Below are positions 36,665 through 50,700 of a DNA stretch of 64,000 nucleotides, one piece after another (positions within the stretch are counted from its first letter, which is position 1; each line of letters opens with the position of its first letter). The stretch lies in contig CM049318.1 in the NCBI GenBank assembly GCA_026874595.1, positions 9,714,741 through 9,778,740 on the forward strand, written 5' to 3'. Below the pieces are notes generated by a model. That model was not told where the DNA came from. It ran no database searches and worked only from the letters and a program-made list of their open reading frames with translations. The position numbers were made by a program, and so were the translations under genes. Origin of the DNA: Sipunculus nudus. Its lineage: Eukaryota > Annelida > Sipuncula > Golfingiida > Sipunculidae.

Positions 36665-39600
36665 GCAAAACAGACAGAGAAGGAGCTTGTATTAATAATT
36701 ATGTTTATCAATATTAATGCTTGTATTTATAATAAAGTAAGAAAGATTTGTGGAGGACAAGGTCAGCTTATCCTGTGTTTACCTCATAGACCAAACTAAC
36801 AGTATAGTGTTTTGACCCTCCAGACAATCGATACCAGGAGAGGCACGGTACGTGCTTATTTCGCATTTTAAGTGTGAATAAGGACCGTGCTAAGCACATG
36901 CAGGTGTCCGCTAAGCCGAATCAATACCCTTAATATGTATGTACAGCATGTGTGTGATGCACGATCTATCAATACTTTTACAGACAGATTTAATTGTATC
37001 ACTCTTAAAATCCAATTACATACTGAGTGAACATGTATTAATGGCTAATAAATCGAGGTAATATATTGAAGTTAGAGGCATATTTGTGCACTTGTTTTGC
37101 TGATGAAACAGAGAATTTTCTTTATTTAATCAGTTTATAGGGAAGAACACGATATAGTTAACTTGTTAATATAAAGTACTATTTAATTATCAAGGCCAAT
37201 TAAATATAAAAAGCTTGTGTTAGTTTGTATTTTAGGTTGACCAGGAGATGTTTTTGTTTAAAAAGTACAACAACTTACATATAGTATACATATCGTTATT
37301 TGAAAGATATGGTCCCCGCGGAATTGAACCGTGCTTATACTATGAAAATCTGATAATGTTTCTGTTGTTAATAGCTATTTGGCGGTTTTGTTTATAACTG
37401 AAGACTTATTTGAAGTCTGGTTGTGTCCCGGATAGGGGTTAATTCATATATCAACACAGTGCTTGGTGTTATGGGAATTCTTTTCACGGAGAATGGAGGG
37501 CTTGGACCAATCACAGACCTGCTCCGTATCAGACAGGAATGAGGTGATTTTTCGCATCACTTCTTTTTTATCTAACGTGTTGGCTGAGAAATAAAAACTC
37601 TCGCAGTATCCAATATCGATGGCAGACTGGTTTATGGACTCTTTTGTTATCCAAGTACTTGATACAATCCGGATAAACTGATAAATGTAAACTGGTTAAT
37701 TAATTTGAGTAAATGTTACATAAAAACATTATTTCATTTAGTGTCTTCATGCAGATTGTTATGTTTTCTCTTTCAATAAAGGGAATACGCATTTTAAGTG
37801 TTCTAATGTTATTAAGACCATGAGTAACAGTTAATATGTCCAGCTTATGACTGTTTGTACGTCTGCTTATTAGGAGTTGCGTATCTGTAGAGAGGTAGCT
37901 GAGATGCGCGAATGACATGGTTTTATATCTGGGCTATTGAATGATCATCTATGTCCGTCAATGCGACAGTTTTCTTTTGTATATGTTAGCGTTCTCTTTG
38001 GGGTTCTGTAGATTACAATTTGAATATAATAATTTATTATATAGAACATTAATAACAGATAGAAAAAGAGGGGGGGGGGGGGAAATCGGATGTAGAAGAA
38101 GATCAACATCCTCTGCTACAAGAAGAATAAGAAGACATAAGAAGATTCGTCAATTTTAATAATGATATATTATTATTATTTTTATTATTATTATTATGAT
38201 TATTACTTTTATTATTATCATTATTGCAATGCCGTTTCTAGTTTGGCATATTTTCCGTCTGATTCTAACAGTATGCTTATCATGTAAATGTTAATACAAC
38301 ACGGTAGAAAAAATAAAGTGTTTTTATTCACTATGTGTTAGTTATGTTTATAAAACAAATAATATACTAAATAATTTATACCTATTTATTTGTGTGTATT
38401 TTATATATAATACATGTATAACATTATCTTTACCTTATATAATTCTGATATGATTATATATGATATTACGTAGAAATATTGAGTAACCTGGGTTTCTGTA
38501 GGAGATCAATCTTTTGCTCATGTTTCACACAAAACACACCAGGTATGATGATAAAAATGTAATTATTCTCTGATGTGTAAATTTTGCCTGATACCTCAAT
38601 TTAATCTGCAGATGAAAGCAGGTCACTACGTGCACAGTCTGCTAGAATGCAGGGTCCTGAAGGAAGCAAAGACTCGATAGAATATCATTGGAAATCCCGG
38701 CAAAGTCTCCGATTATATCAATCCCCGGCTAAACAAACTGCCGGAGGAAAGCAGTGTTAATTTACGCAAGTCAAGTGTAAGATAATGTGACCGGATATGA
38801 GGTACTTGAGTCCGCACTGACCACTCAACATTCCCCTGAGGATAGAAATTATTCCCAACTCAAAACTACGCTACACACTCCAGTACTCTTGGGCCTATGG
38901 CCGTACCTGTAATATTGGGTAATAGATGGGAAAGGCATACCTTGCAGTTTTTGAAGATCAGAATGTTTTACATGTTAGTCAAATTTAGTCGATCCTACTG
39001 ATTTAAAATGGAATCCAAATATTGAAAATGAAATTAATTAAATTAAACGTTTTGTTTAAATTCCTAAACAAAAAATAAACTTAGTTGCACTGAGGAAAGT
39101 CAAATCTCTTTTTTGATATAAAGCACATTTGAAGGTGACGAAATGTATGATTATTTAAAACTTGTTATTTTTTTATTTTAATTAAAATCAAATTGTATAT
39201 CAAATATGATAAAGAAATCCGAATAATTTTACAATTCTGGGAAGTGTAATTTTGAAAAATAAAAAATTGAGATCGAAAAAATTTGAAATAAAGTTAAAAA
39301 TATGTACTTAATATGACAAAAAGCTAAAAGTGTTGTTCACAGATTTTTTTCCAAATATTTAAGGAATCGCTATTATTCAATGGTGCATTTGCGGCTCAAT
39401 TATATAATTTTTTGTGAATAGCATCACAAAGTGTTTGACAGGTTATGTTTAAATTTCGCAATATAATCGGCAAGGCTCCCGTCAATACTTGGCGACCTGA
39501 AACCTGCTCCAGCCTGAAGACTCACGAGCCTTTTCCACGTGGGCTGCAGGCAAAAATGAGCGGGGAGCCGGTCTAGCTCAGGGATTGTACCATGTGGCGC

Positions 39601-41663
39601 CAATACTAAGTTGTTAATACTGAAACATCATCTGTTTGTACAGGGGTGGGAGGGCTTCGTGGGAGGATTGTTGACGAGGTCTAGCTGTTACAAGTCAGGC
39701 CCAGCTCAACATCTACTTTACATTGACATATTCTGAGCACGAAACCAAATGTGAACATGCAGTCTATGTTATGGACCACACCTTAACCGTTGGGTACTAC
39801 CGATATTCTTGTACAAACGGTAATACTGTAACACTTTATATTTACACGAATGTTAACATTTATTTTTTTTCACACATTTAACCGCGTTAATTAGCAGGTA
39901 GATTTATTTTTTACTCTGTATAATCATCATATTAATCCTTAAAATGTTATTACACTGTTATTATATTTGTGATAATAAGTTTAACAAACAGTTTTCATTA
40001 TCTCCATCAAAGAGAGCAGGATATAATAAATACTTTTGTCAAAATGATGCACAAATTTATCTTTTGATATGTCTTATTTTTATTTAAGCCAGCTATTCAC
40101 ATACATTTTCTTTGAAATTCACGTGATTTCTAGCTTACTCTGTATACATACTGATGAACTTCTAATTCCTATTTACTTATTCCTATTAAGAATAGCTCTT
40201 ATAACGCCTCTGTTAAGGACGTATGAACTTGTTTATTTACAAACTGTTTGCAAACACAGTACATGCTCCAATGCTGACAAATAGAAAAACCATGTAACTT
40301 AAGATGGTAGGCTGAATATGAGAGGAAACTGAATGGTGACACGTTGCAACACTCCTATACAAAATTCTGGTTCGTCTGACTTCCCGCCAGGTGTCCTTTT
40401 TGTATGTTTGGATTATGTTCGGTGGTGCACTCCACTTTTTAAATACTCGATATAAAGAAAAGGAAAAACCTGTCCGCGTTGGGATCTGTGTGTTTTTTAT
40501 GAAAGGTTCAAGGGGTTGTCTTGAATAAACAGACGTCAGATACTGGAATAGGCCCCTTTAAAGCTGAAATTTGAGCCCTCTGAAACAGTGTTATTAGTGT
40601 AGATTCAGATAATATCGTGGGCTTAAAATTTCGTGGTTTTGGTACAAAACGCATAGCGTTGGGTATTTGAATTCGTGAAAAGACAATGAATTTTTTTTAA
40701 ATCATTTTTTCTTTAATCGTATCTCTATATGCGCAAATAAGACGAGAACATACACATGATTAATACACCGGCCGCTCGACTGAGATGTTTATCACACCTT
40801 GCGCCTGTGCCTCGGTTAAACGGGTCAGTTTTGAGCCAATAAGCTTCGTTTGGCCCTAGCCTAACAAATGAATTAATCATCCGTGATCGACACGTGCCGG
40901 ACGATACATTGGCTATAAGTTGTATCACCTGATCACACCACGTTCACATAAAACTCACGTTCTCTTGCTCGGTTGATCTATTGAACGGGACCGTACATCC
41001 CGGATGCGGCCGAGAGACGAATGTATTCTGTTACACTACTTGTGCTAACATTTATGTACAACTGTCGACAATATTTGGAAGTACCCCTTGTCGTATGGCC
41101 CCTTTTTATGCACGCAACTGTAGTTGGTACCATTCGGAATAAGTGTTCCTTACATTCTCTCATGCGGTTATGCTAATGCGTTTACATGGCCCTTGTCTTT
41201 TAAGTCTTTGAAAAGCCGTTCCTCGGTAACCGTGGTTAGGAATATTGAAAAATGTTAAATTGTATAGAGTTCTTGCATCTTGTCGTGTAGGAGTTACCAC
41301 TTTGCGCGAAAGAAATGTGGTATTTTTCTTGAATAATTCACCACAATGTTCAAAAATGAATATTTGGGGATATGATTTCAGTTTAAAGTAAAGTTTGATA
41401 CTGTTTTATTGTAAACATTTTAGGGGGCCGTATTTGTGGATAATACGGGAAATCATGGTATTGACAACAAAATATTTTTTAAATTACGTATTGTTTATGA
41501 TTTACACGAATAGTAATTCAGCATATGTATTATATGTATCAATGGAAATCATAATATAGTAATAAAAAATTCCTCTACCTTTATTGAAAACTCAGCCAGC
41601 GATAATAACTATAGGTGACCGTCTCTGTCTGTCTGTTTGTCCGTCTGTCTCTCTGTCTGTCTC

Positions 41664-41730
<67 letters not shown>

Positions 41731-44700
41731 CGATCGATCGATCGATCGGCGGTCTCTCATTTGTCTTCTAAATAAAGGAGTAGCGACTTTAGGATAAACT
41801 CATAAAAGGTTAATTGCCAGAGCAATATATAAAATTTGCAAAAAGAAAAGGAAATAAATTCCCATTAGGAAATGTCAATATTAAAGTAGAAATGGGGCGC
41901 TTCGCGAATACTGTGGTTGGCTTCATATACGCGAGGTTGAATATTCGCGATTTGAGCATCTTCAGTCTTTCGCGATTATTTAATTTTTGTGATTTACCAC
42001 ACAGCAACTTGTACCATGTACATAACAATTATTATATCAATTATCTAATGTTATCTTGACAACTGCACACGGAGAAAATGGAACATTGAACAGATTGTAA
42101 TTCCTCACGCAATAGTGCAAGTTATGTAAATCATCAATCTTTGGATTAATTTCACCTGTTATACGGGTAACATAAACAATATGCTTACATTGACGCTACC
42201 TGAACAATAAACGTGAGATGTCATAGAAGCTAATAATCAATAACTGTTCACCTGTACAGATGTGGTTTCTTATTTACGAAGGTTTTTTTTCGCGATAAAT
42301 TTGATTATGCGAATATCGCGAAATTGAAAATTTTGGGAACAAAAAGCCAACCACAGTAGGCATTATATTTGTATATATCTCTATTTGCCCACATCTTCTT
42401 CATGTATATTGCTTTTAAGTTTCGAATATACATGTACACTATTTGTGATGTCTGGCTGTATGTTTGTAGATGTTTGGTTTCCACGAAGTGAAGCCAGCTG
42501 CGGCTGAGAGTCCAGTCCTAAATCACACGGAGAACGCGCCCTGAGGCAGAGTCCTGGACACAGATTGAATCAGCTGCTGTAAGCACCAAAGTCCGGGCTA
42601 TTCCAGCCAGAGTAAGCTTATCAGATTATGTATTTAGATATTCAGATGTCGATATTTATACAGATGTTCCATTATATTAACCATTATTGTCAGGCAATAT
42701 CTCTTAAATGCCTTTGATGGTCTATATGTCTTTTTGAATATGCCAATATTGTCGTAGCGGGACCGTTCGACTGCAGTCAGATTAATTGAAAGCAATTGGT
42801 TCACCCAATAAAGGACACAGATACAGGGAATAGATCAGAACACACGTGCAGCGGTTAGGTATCACTACAATCTTATTTTGTCCATTTTAGAAGAAACACC
42901 TTTCCTTACAAAGAGACAGAAACATGTTCCCATTAGGAGAGGAATACTTAAATCTGTACTATGACCCATTGAAGATTGGATAATGTCATGTTTCTCCGAA
43001 TGAACGTTGGTTGGCACAAGTCACAAATGTAACGATGGACCAATAGATTCATACTCATTCCATCCAAGCTGGCGTGGAGGAAGCACATTCGCTAACACGG
43101 CATGTTTTTCATTAAAAGACACTACTAGTGCAGGCAAAATGTATATTTGCCCAAAATGCATGGAGAAAAACGAAATTTTTATAATGTTTGTTGATATCAG
43201 CCGCAGATGTTGGAGAAGCGTACATAGATGGAGTCTAATTTCCTTCCTGGTTCCGGAAATGGGAATAAATGATAACTGCTTACCTCCTTACACTTTAAAA
43301 AAATCAGTTGTCTTCAGTGAACAAAGAAGGACGAAGAAAATTTTTACTTTTAACACACTAAGCATGCATGAGCCATAAGGATAAATCAATATTTCATCCA
43401 ATTTTCGAATATTCAGGTAAAATTCAGTTGGTTACATGGGATAACACCACCATTTCCTTTGTCCGAACAAAGACTCTGAACAAACCTATGATCCATATGT
43501 TTTATTGTAGAAGGTTATTAACCTGAGACGGCCGAGCTGCGTAAAAACATTACACAGATCGTATGAGCTTACCAGGTTTTAACGCCCACCACACGGAGAT
43601 GAGGTGTTTACAGTCGGGTCCATTGTCTTTCGTGCCATTGAACCGAACACCTGGCTTTCAGGCTGGTGATATTAAAAACGTACCAGTGTTTGCTTTCCTG
43701 ATAATAATCCCGCAGGAAATAATTTTTTTTTTAAACAGAGACGAACGATCTTTTTTTAATTTTTGTTGTTGGAGATAATCGCCTCCAAGTTTTAGGTCAG
43801 CTGACTGAAAGTCATCTGAGCTATAGCGATTAAACTTTCTCCGTCGTCCGCCTGTCTGTCCGTCCGTCCGTTAACTAGCCACACATCGTAACCACTAGAC
43901 CTCGATTCTTCTAACTTTATTGAAATCCATGGAGGTCCATAAAAATTTCCTTGGAAACCTGAAAATAGGTCTCTGTTACCCATATCCTCCGACCTATGGG
44001 GCTCAGAAGTACCCCCACCCCCAGAATAATTTAAAAATTTGCTTTAAAAGCTCCAGTATCTGAAAAACAAATGAAAAACACTATGATTCTTTGCATGCAT
44101 ATTCATCATGGAGTGTTCCATCAGTTCCTGTAGACTATTAGCCCCAGCTGAATATTTTCTCTTTTTTCATATTTTTTTCTCGATTTTTGAGACCTTCAGA
44201 GATGCGGCCGTCCGTTCATAGAGCACATATCGTAACCATTTGACCTAGAAACTTCTAACTTTACAAACAGGGAAGTCCATGAAAAATTTCCTTGGAAACA
44301 TGAAATTTGGTAACTGTGACCTATAATCTCCAAAGTTACGAGGGTGTTTGAGCACCCCAGAACTAATGTAAAATAAACACAAATTTCCACATTCCTAAAG
44401 AACGGTTAGACTAATTTCATCAAATTTGCTGTGTGATTGGTCTTAATAAACCAAAGCTACTGGGCATGAATGATGATACCACCTATATTATCTTGATTAG
44501 TTGCCTGTGCAAGGATATATTGTCAACATGTCAGTCGGATGAACGTCATGACCCAAGGGTCACTTGTTTAATTCTAGCTCAACTAAGTATATGTACACTC
44601 TCTGAATTCCATTCTGGTTTCAGACTACGTGATAGGGTAGTATCACACGCTTCCTCTCATTTTATATCCCGGTGTTAACCTAACCCGATGACTGCTGCAC

Positions 44701-47700
44701 CTGCGGGCCAAGGGTTGACAATCGTTCTCATTGATTTGTCTTACCACCGAGCGACCCCCGATAGGTCTACTCAATCGTGATTGAAACACGACCGTTGGGC
44801 ACGGCCTTCGCATTAAGCCTGCAGAGCGTGCACCCTGGATGGGGGCTGACCGTGAAAACCTCACCGCCTAGGCTGAGATTTGGCTTGTTCGGATTAGAAA
44901 GGTGGTATTATGAGAGAAACTAATTAGAAAAGGGAAATCTTGTGATAAGACTAACTCCGAAGGATATTCATGATTAATTTTCGATGTAATACTATTGAAA
45001 AGGCCTATCAGTTGTAAAAAAAAAATATCTGTAAGCTAGGGGGCCGTCCCCTCTGGATAATCACAAACAAAAAAATTAATTCTTCATGCGCCTCTGGTTA
45101 TGGTAATATCATTAATCTCATCTTTACAAACTTCACCAACCTTTTTTTTGGTAAAAAATTGATATAGGCAACGCACATAGGATGTTTATTTTGTATGTAT
45201 TCAGGTGTTTATAAAATGTGGAAGGCCCGTCAAAAAATACAGACACATTCGGTAAGGACATAATTTGGCGTCAAGTCAGACAAATCAAAGTCTTACAAAG
45301 GGCGTTTAGAAATTAATGACCTATCAGCACGCGCATAAATACAACCAACTCCTCTAGGTAACATTTGTTTGTCAACACTGCTGTGTAGCTTGTAGATACA
45401 GCAATCACAGAGGCTTATCAAAATCGTCTTAACAGGGATTACTCAGTTATCATTTACGTATATGCAGAGTAAACCAGAAATCATAAAACTGCTATAGAAA
45501 AAGTAGGTAAATAGCTGATTTAAAAAGAGAAATTGTGAGAAAAGCCTCAGGAATCGGACCCAGAACCTTACCAAATCAAAGGTTGTGTTCCGATAGTTTC
45601 GGCGTCAGTCTTGGAGACATTAACTTAAGGCCCGTGGACAAACGTAGACCAAATATTGACTGTGGTGGACAAGATGTAAATTTTTTACAAATCAGGACTT
45701 CAATACACAATCACCTTGTCTGTATCATTCCGTGTCGTAGTTTTAAGCCACACCATGTTTCGACGTAATTGGCACATTTTAGTTTGAACTATTTCACACG
45801 CATGTGTAATAAAGCTAATTTGGCCATTTTATTGTCTAGTGATTATAATAACCGGCAGCTGCAAAGCTTATTCATGTTAAAACTCTTTTTCCTATATACT
45901 CTAAAGTACGTACTTTTTTTTTGGGGGGGGGGGGGGGCGGGGGGGGGGGGGGTATGTACCAAACAAAATCATCTTTTAACCAGTGGTTTGAAAACCCTGA
46001 GCCGAGAATGTACATGAGTCTTCAATATAAATATATGTATATGTATAACATGCGCTTGATGCGGGTGAGGGTTATTAAAACGATCACGCGGCCCCTTTAC
46101 CCGTCCCCTATCTCACAAACCTTCCAACAAATTTCCTTACCTTAACAGCCTTTTCATTTAGGTTATACTTTAATATCCTGGGAATAATCCTTAAAACAAC
46201 TTTTCCATCTCTCTACTCCACCGCTTCCACTCATTATTTAGCACAAAGCTGACACAGCAAAGGTCATGTGATGAAATCGGCATGAATGTTCATGAATATT
46301 CAAATATCAGAAACAGTTGGACAACAAATGGAAGTGTTCACAGGCATACGGGTACCGAGTCCTATTAACTTGCGGAGATCAATGTACAAAGCTGACATTA
46401 TAATCAAATAACATTTTATTGTTAACGAATACTCACAAATCATTGCATATTCACCGAACTTGTTCCGAAAGTAGTGTAGCAAAGTTTCCCTTTGTATATT
46501 GTCGTCAATCTAGAACAAATATACCAGAAAGGAACGGTTTGACTGAGAGACTGCGCTGGGCACCAGTCTATAGAAACATCCAAGAAACTTAAAACAAGCA
46601 ATAGTTCTGTGCTCATTTTGTTTTTCTAAAAACTGATTATAGATCAGCTGGCTTTTAAAAGCATGAGATAATGTCACAAAAGGGAATGCGATACATGAAT
46701 TGCTTCTCTTTTGCGCAAAACTTTCTGTGAGGGAACATCTCCCGCATGATGACATGGGATAACAAAAACACTTCCTTTTGTTTAACAAAGGTTCACCACA
46801 ATGCCATGTTTTTATATGTTTTGTAAGAGGATGATTTTAACTTGAGATAGTGCAGATAAAAATAAATCATACACGAGTCTTTCATCATCCACTCAGAAAT
46901 GAGGTGTTTACAGTCGGGTCTATTGTCTTCCGGGCCGTTTAATCGAACACCTGGTTTTTCAGGCAGGATATATTAAACAGGTACCGATGTTTGCTGTTCT
47001 ATTAAGCTCGCTGGTAATTAAAACCTTGGGCCACAGAGCACAGGCCGAACTGATGTGCTTATATGACATTTGAGGATAAATATAATTTTCTTAGCTTGTA
47101 AGCCACGTTACTTTTTGCCTAGATATATATTTCATAAATATGTGACCAAATTCTTTCTTTTTAATAAAGATTATATGTGCTTGTTTCGTTTGAGAAGGAA
47201 TTTTCCTGTGGACCCTTAATAATCATTAATTTTCTAAAGGGCTCTATTCATATACCATACAGTTTTGTTGAATATACACGAAACAAAGCATTTTCTTCTT
47301 ACAATATTATGGTATATGCCAATATTGCGCTCTAGAATTGTTTTTTACTCCTGTACACAATGTAAGAAAGCTTGCACCTGGGACAGCCAGAGGTGCAAAA
47401 TTAAAAAAATAAATCAAGTTTTTCAATGTTAAAACCGCTGTTTTTAAATGTTCTTTCTTTTCTGTTACTTTCTGTTACTTGGGATTTTTTTTGTGTATCA
47501 TCTTTGGTCATGCAGTCTTGTTATGGTAAACTGATACACGTAGACTCGGTTCATTCACACAGGGAACCAAAACAAAGCATAAGACAGGTGAATTTGGAAT
47601 AGTAATTAATTCCTAGTGCCATGATGGAAACTTTTGTATTCAGCTAAAATGAGCTAATGGCGTGAGATATAGCAATTATTATTGCAAATGTTTATGAATC

Positions 47701-50700
47701 TTAAAAAGCTGTAGCATATGCTTTTTACATCAGAATTCGTGTCTAGGGGAGGATTCTTTAAAACCTTTCAAAATAAGGAGAGAATGCATCATATTGTTTT
47801 GTAACAATAAACTTTAATCATTTCTGTGCACAACTATTGTTCTTGTATCAAACCGTGGAAAATGATATAACCATATCATAGAAACATTATACTGCATGGA
47901 CATTTACCAACCAGATAACTTTTTTTTTATTTCTACAATTACTAAATCTCTACATTAACGATGTGCAGGCTTAACGGTTACGGTTTGAGCTTTGAACCGA
48001 TAAAATGCAAACACATGGCCCGGCATCATTGTCTGTTAAGCTGGTGTGCGGCTTCTTGAAACGGAGCTACGGTGTGGCGTCCGGCTTCTGGAAACTGAGC
48101 TACGGTGTGCCTTTACGTCATTCAGAGCGTGGTATCATATCCGGGAAATATATTGGTTCTTCACGAGAAGCTTTATATAATTAGGTACCGACAGCTTGAA
48201 AATATCAGGGCTAAAAGACGTTAGTTCACTTGTGGAGTCCATCATAGTAAAGGTACTGTAATCAGATCAAAATAAAGGAGTGTGAACGAATACTCACTCC
48301 AGTACTCTATACCTGAGGGGAAAATATCACATTGAACCAAAATCAACCTCTCCTAAAGAGAGAAGCTGAGCATTTATAATTATCAAATCATATTTAAAGA
48401 TTTATGCAAAAATGTCCTCAAATCATTACCACCACTACACGAACTAATTTAAAAGACATGCAAACAACACGCGAAAGTGTCCTTGTGACCATGCAGTGTT
48501 TCGATGGTATTCATTTTTGTGTGCGTTCCCTCACAGCCCGTGCGTTTATACATGGTATCTGTCGGTCGGTCGCGTTTCCTTGGCGTTCTTCTGCGATTAT
48601 GCGAAATATGTTGAACATGTCCAAAATATTTTACTATATCAAATCTCTTTTACGCGTTGTATGCGTTTCTGTTGTGTTTTTTTGTGCAATTATATTCATC
48701 GTCATGCGATTGGGTCAGACGTTTTGGAAAATGTCACGATGAGTGGAAAACACCAACAGTAGACTTTTGAAGAAATTCCAGTGACTTTATTATAGGCTTC
48801 TCTTCTAATACAAGGCCCTCTCCTTAAGTCAGGAACCGATGAATGGTTCAGCTTAGAGATGACCAGGCGTATGGACAGACGATAGAATGCACGGTTAATA
48901 TAATTACTACTGGATGGGGGGGGGGGGGGCAAATGGCGGATTCCGGTGTAAAGTAAATTAATTTAGGGCGGCTCAATAGGCGGTTGAATGCGTCCTCGTG
49001 GCCTATTGGTACACTGCATTAAACGAGTGATTAAATGTGCTTGAGCTTTGCTTGTCTAAGGAATAATTAAACGACGAACTGAGGAATATTGCGGTATCTC
49101 TTATCTATCGATAATGAGCAATTTAACAGATGGCCGGATAGTCAAGATGATAAGAAACAACGGCGACATGGCTTTGACACAGCGATGCTCTGCCATTGAT
49201 AGTTTGCCACGAGAAGTACGGCGTGGGACTTGTGTATGGATTATCATTATTTTATGGAAATTCCTACAAGATCTGCTTTAAAAAATTACGTTATAAAAAT
49301 TGATCTCTTGGAAATAAAAAAAGAACCAGGATAGCCTATTTAAAGAAACCTTTGAAAGAAACAAATGCGTTTATGTGTATATATATGATAATTATATATT
49401 ATTTGGTTTAGCAGAAATTGTACTACGAAATTAAAAGGCAAGAAAATATCCAAAATGTCTTTGCCTCTATACCAGCTCACATTGATTTGCAAATTGTCAT
49501 CTAATATATTTGTACCATGAAATGAAATGAATAAACATGAACTTTGACCCACTGAAATACTTAAATAATACTTCATTGATGATATTAATTAATCACTACA
49601 TTCCGCGCTCACATATGTGTCAATGACTATAGCTATAACGTGTAAGGAGACAGAGGTAAATATCGCCATTGGGTAGCTAGAGTAAAACATTTGACAATTC
49701 AGCTCCCATTGAATTGATAATTGTTAGTCAAAAGACCCGGATGTGTCTTCTGTCATCAAAATATGACTTGCAGCTTTGTAAGACATATTTTCTGCAACTA
49801 TAATCCATGTGAGATAATTGTTTCTCTGATGCTAGTCGTGAACAATATGTACCTTTTAAATAACATATTTATAACTTATAAATTACTGATATTTAATATG
49901 GTTAAAGAGCATTCACAGCAGTGTGTGTTTGAAAGCGTTGCATAACAACTGCATACTAAAGAGCACGGATAGCAAGTGTACAGGATAAAAAAAATCCCCA
50001 CACGGGAAAATAATTCTATTATCTCTCAGTTTGACCGTCGTACATATGTAAAATTATTCAAGAGCATATTAAATATGTCCTTAATAGTTAATAAAATGAA
50101 GAGTGATATTTTTTTTTTATTTTGACATTATTATTAGTAATACGTTCAATCATCTTAGAGCATGCATAGCACATATTTGGCGCTTTATTAATGCAGATAT
50201 ACTAATATTATTATTATTTTCTAAATATCGAAATGGCATGTCAGCTCAGCGGGAAACGTTTGGTGAATGAGGCAGTGGCGGGCAAACGGGACCAGAAAGT
50301 GGGTCAGCCAGTGAATATGAACGGAAGTGATCCGAAGGGTTTAACTAAGTAAGCAGTCCGATTGCTCATCATTTAATGCATTGATTTCCAAATCTAATTA
50401 CGGGGGCCTACCGTTCCCCTAAGGCACGCAGGAGGAGGGGACATTCAATAAAGGGACATCTTCCTCCGCACCTTCCAGAATCGAGGTCAGCGCGATGTCC
50501 TGTTAGTCTTATCAAGGCGTGATGTATATAAGGCCGTCCGTTGTGCCTTAGTTAATTTTTGCCACAATGAAAGGATTTTCTTTTCAAATCAAATGTAGAA
50601 ATATTGCTTTATCTTTGTATTTTCTCCAAATTTATATTATTACTTGGGTTTTTAGGGGTTTTTTTATTGAGGGCTTAATATAATTATGGCTCTATGTTTA

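Noticed and set aside
37300-37335. tRNA-like 3' end on the minus strand (GGTTCAATTCCGCGGGGACC)
   Set aside because: It looks like a T-arm and acceptor strand, but no 5' acceptor strand, D-arm or anticodon arm is found upstream.
39540-39600. GGTCTAGCTCAGGGATTGTA, similar to a tRNA D-arm
   Set aside because: There is no T-arm or acceptor pairing downstream. Short chance similarity is likely.
43007-43378. 123-codon plus-strand open frame
   Set aside because: It has no motif, and part of the surrounding sequence belongs to a duplicated non-coding block.
44640-44880. GC-richer patch resembling an RNA gene or SINE (minus strand TCGCTCGGTGGTAAGAC)
   Set aside because: The A-box-like word has no matching B box at the right distance and no cloverleaf forms.
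48404-48762. Two overlapping plus-strand frames of 88 and 112 codons
   Set aside because: They overlap in different frames and lie inside the receptor intron on the other strand. There is no protein family signal.
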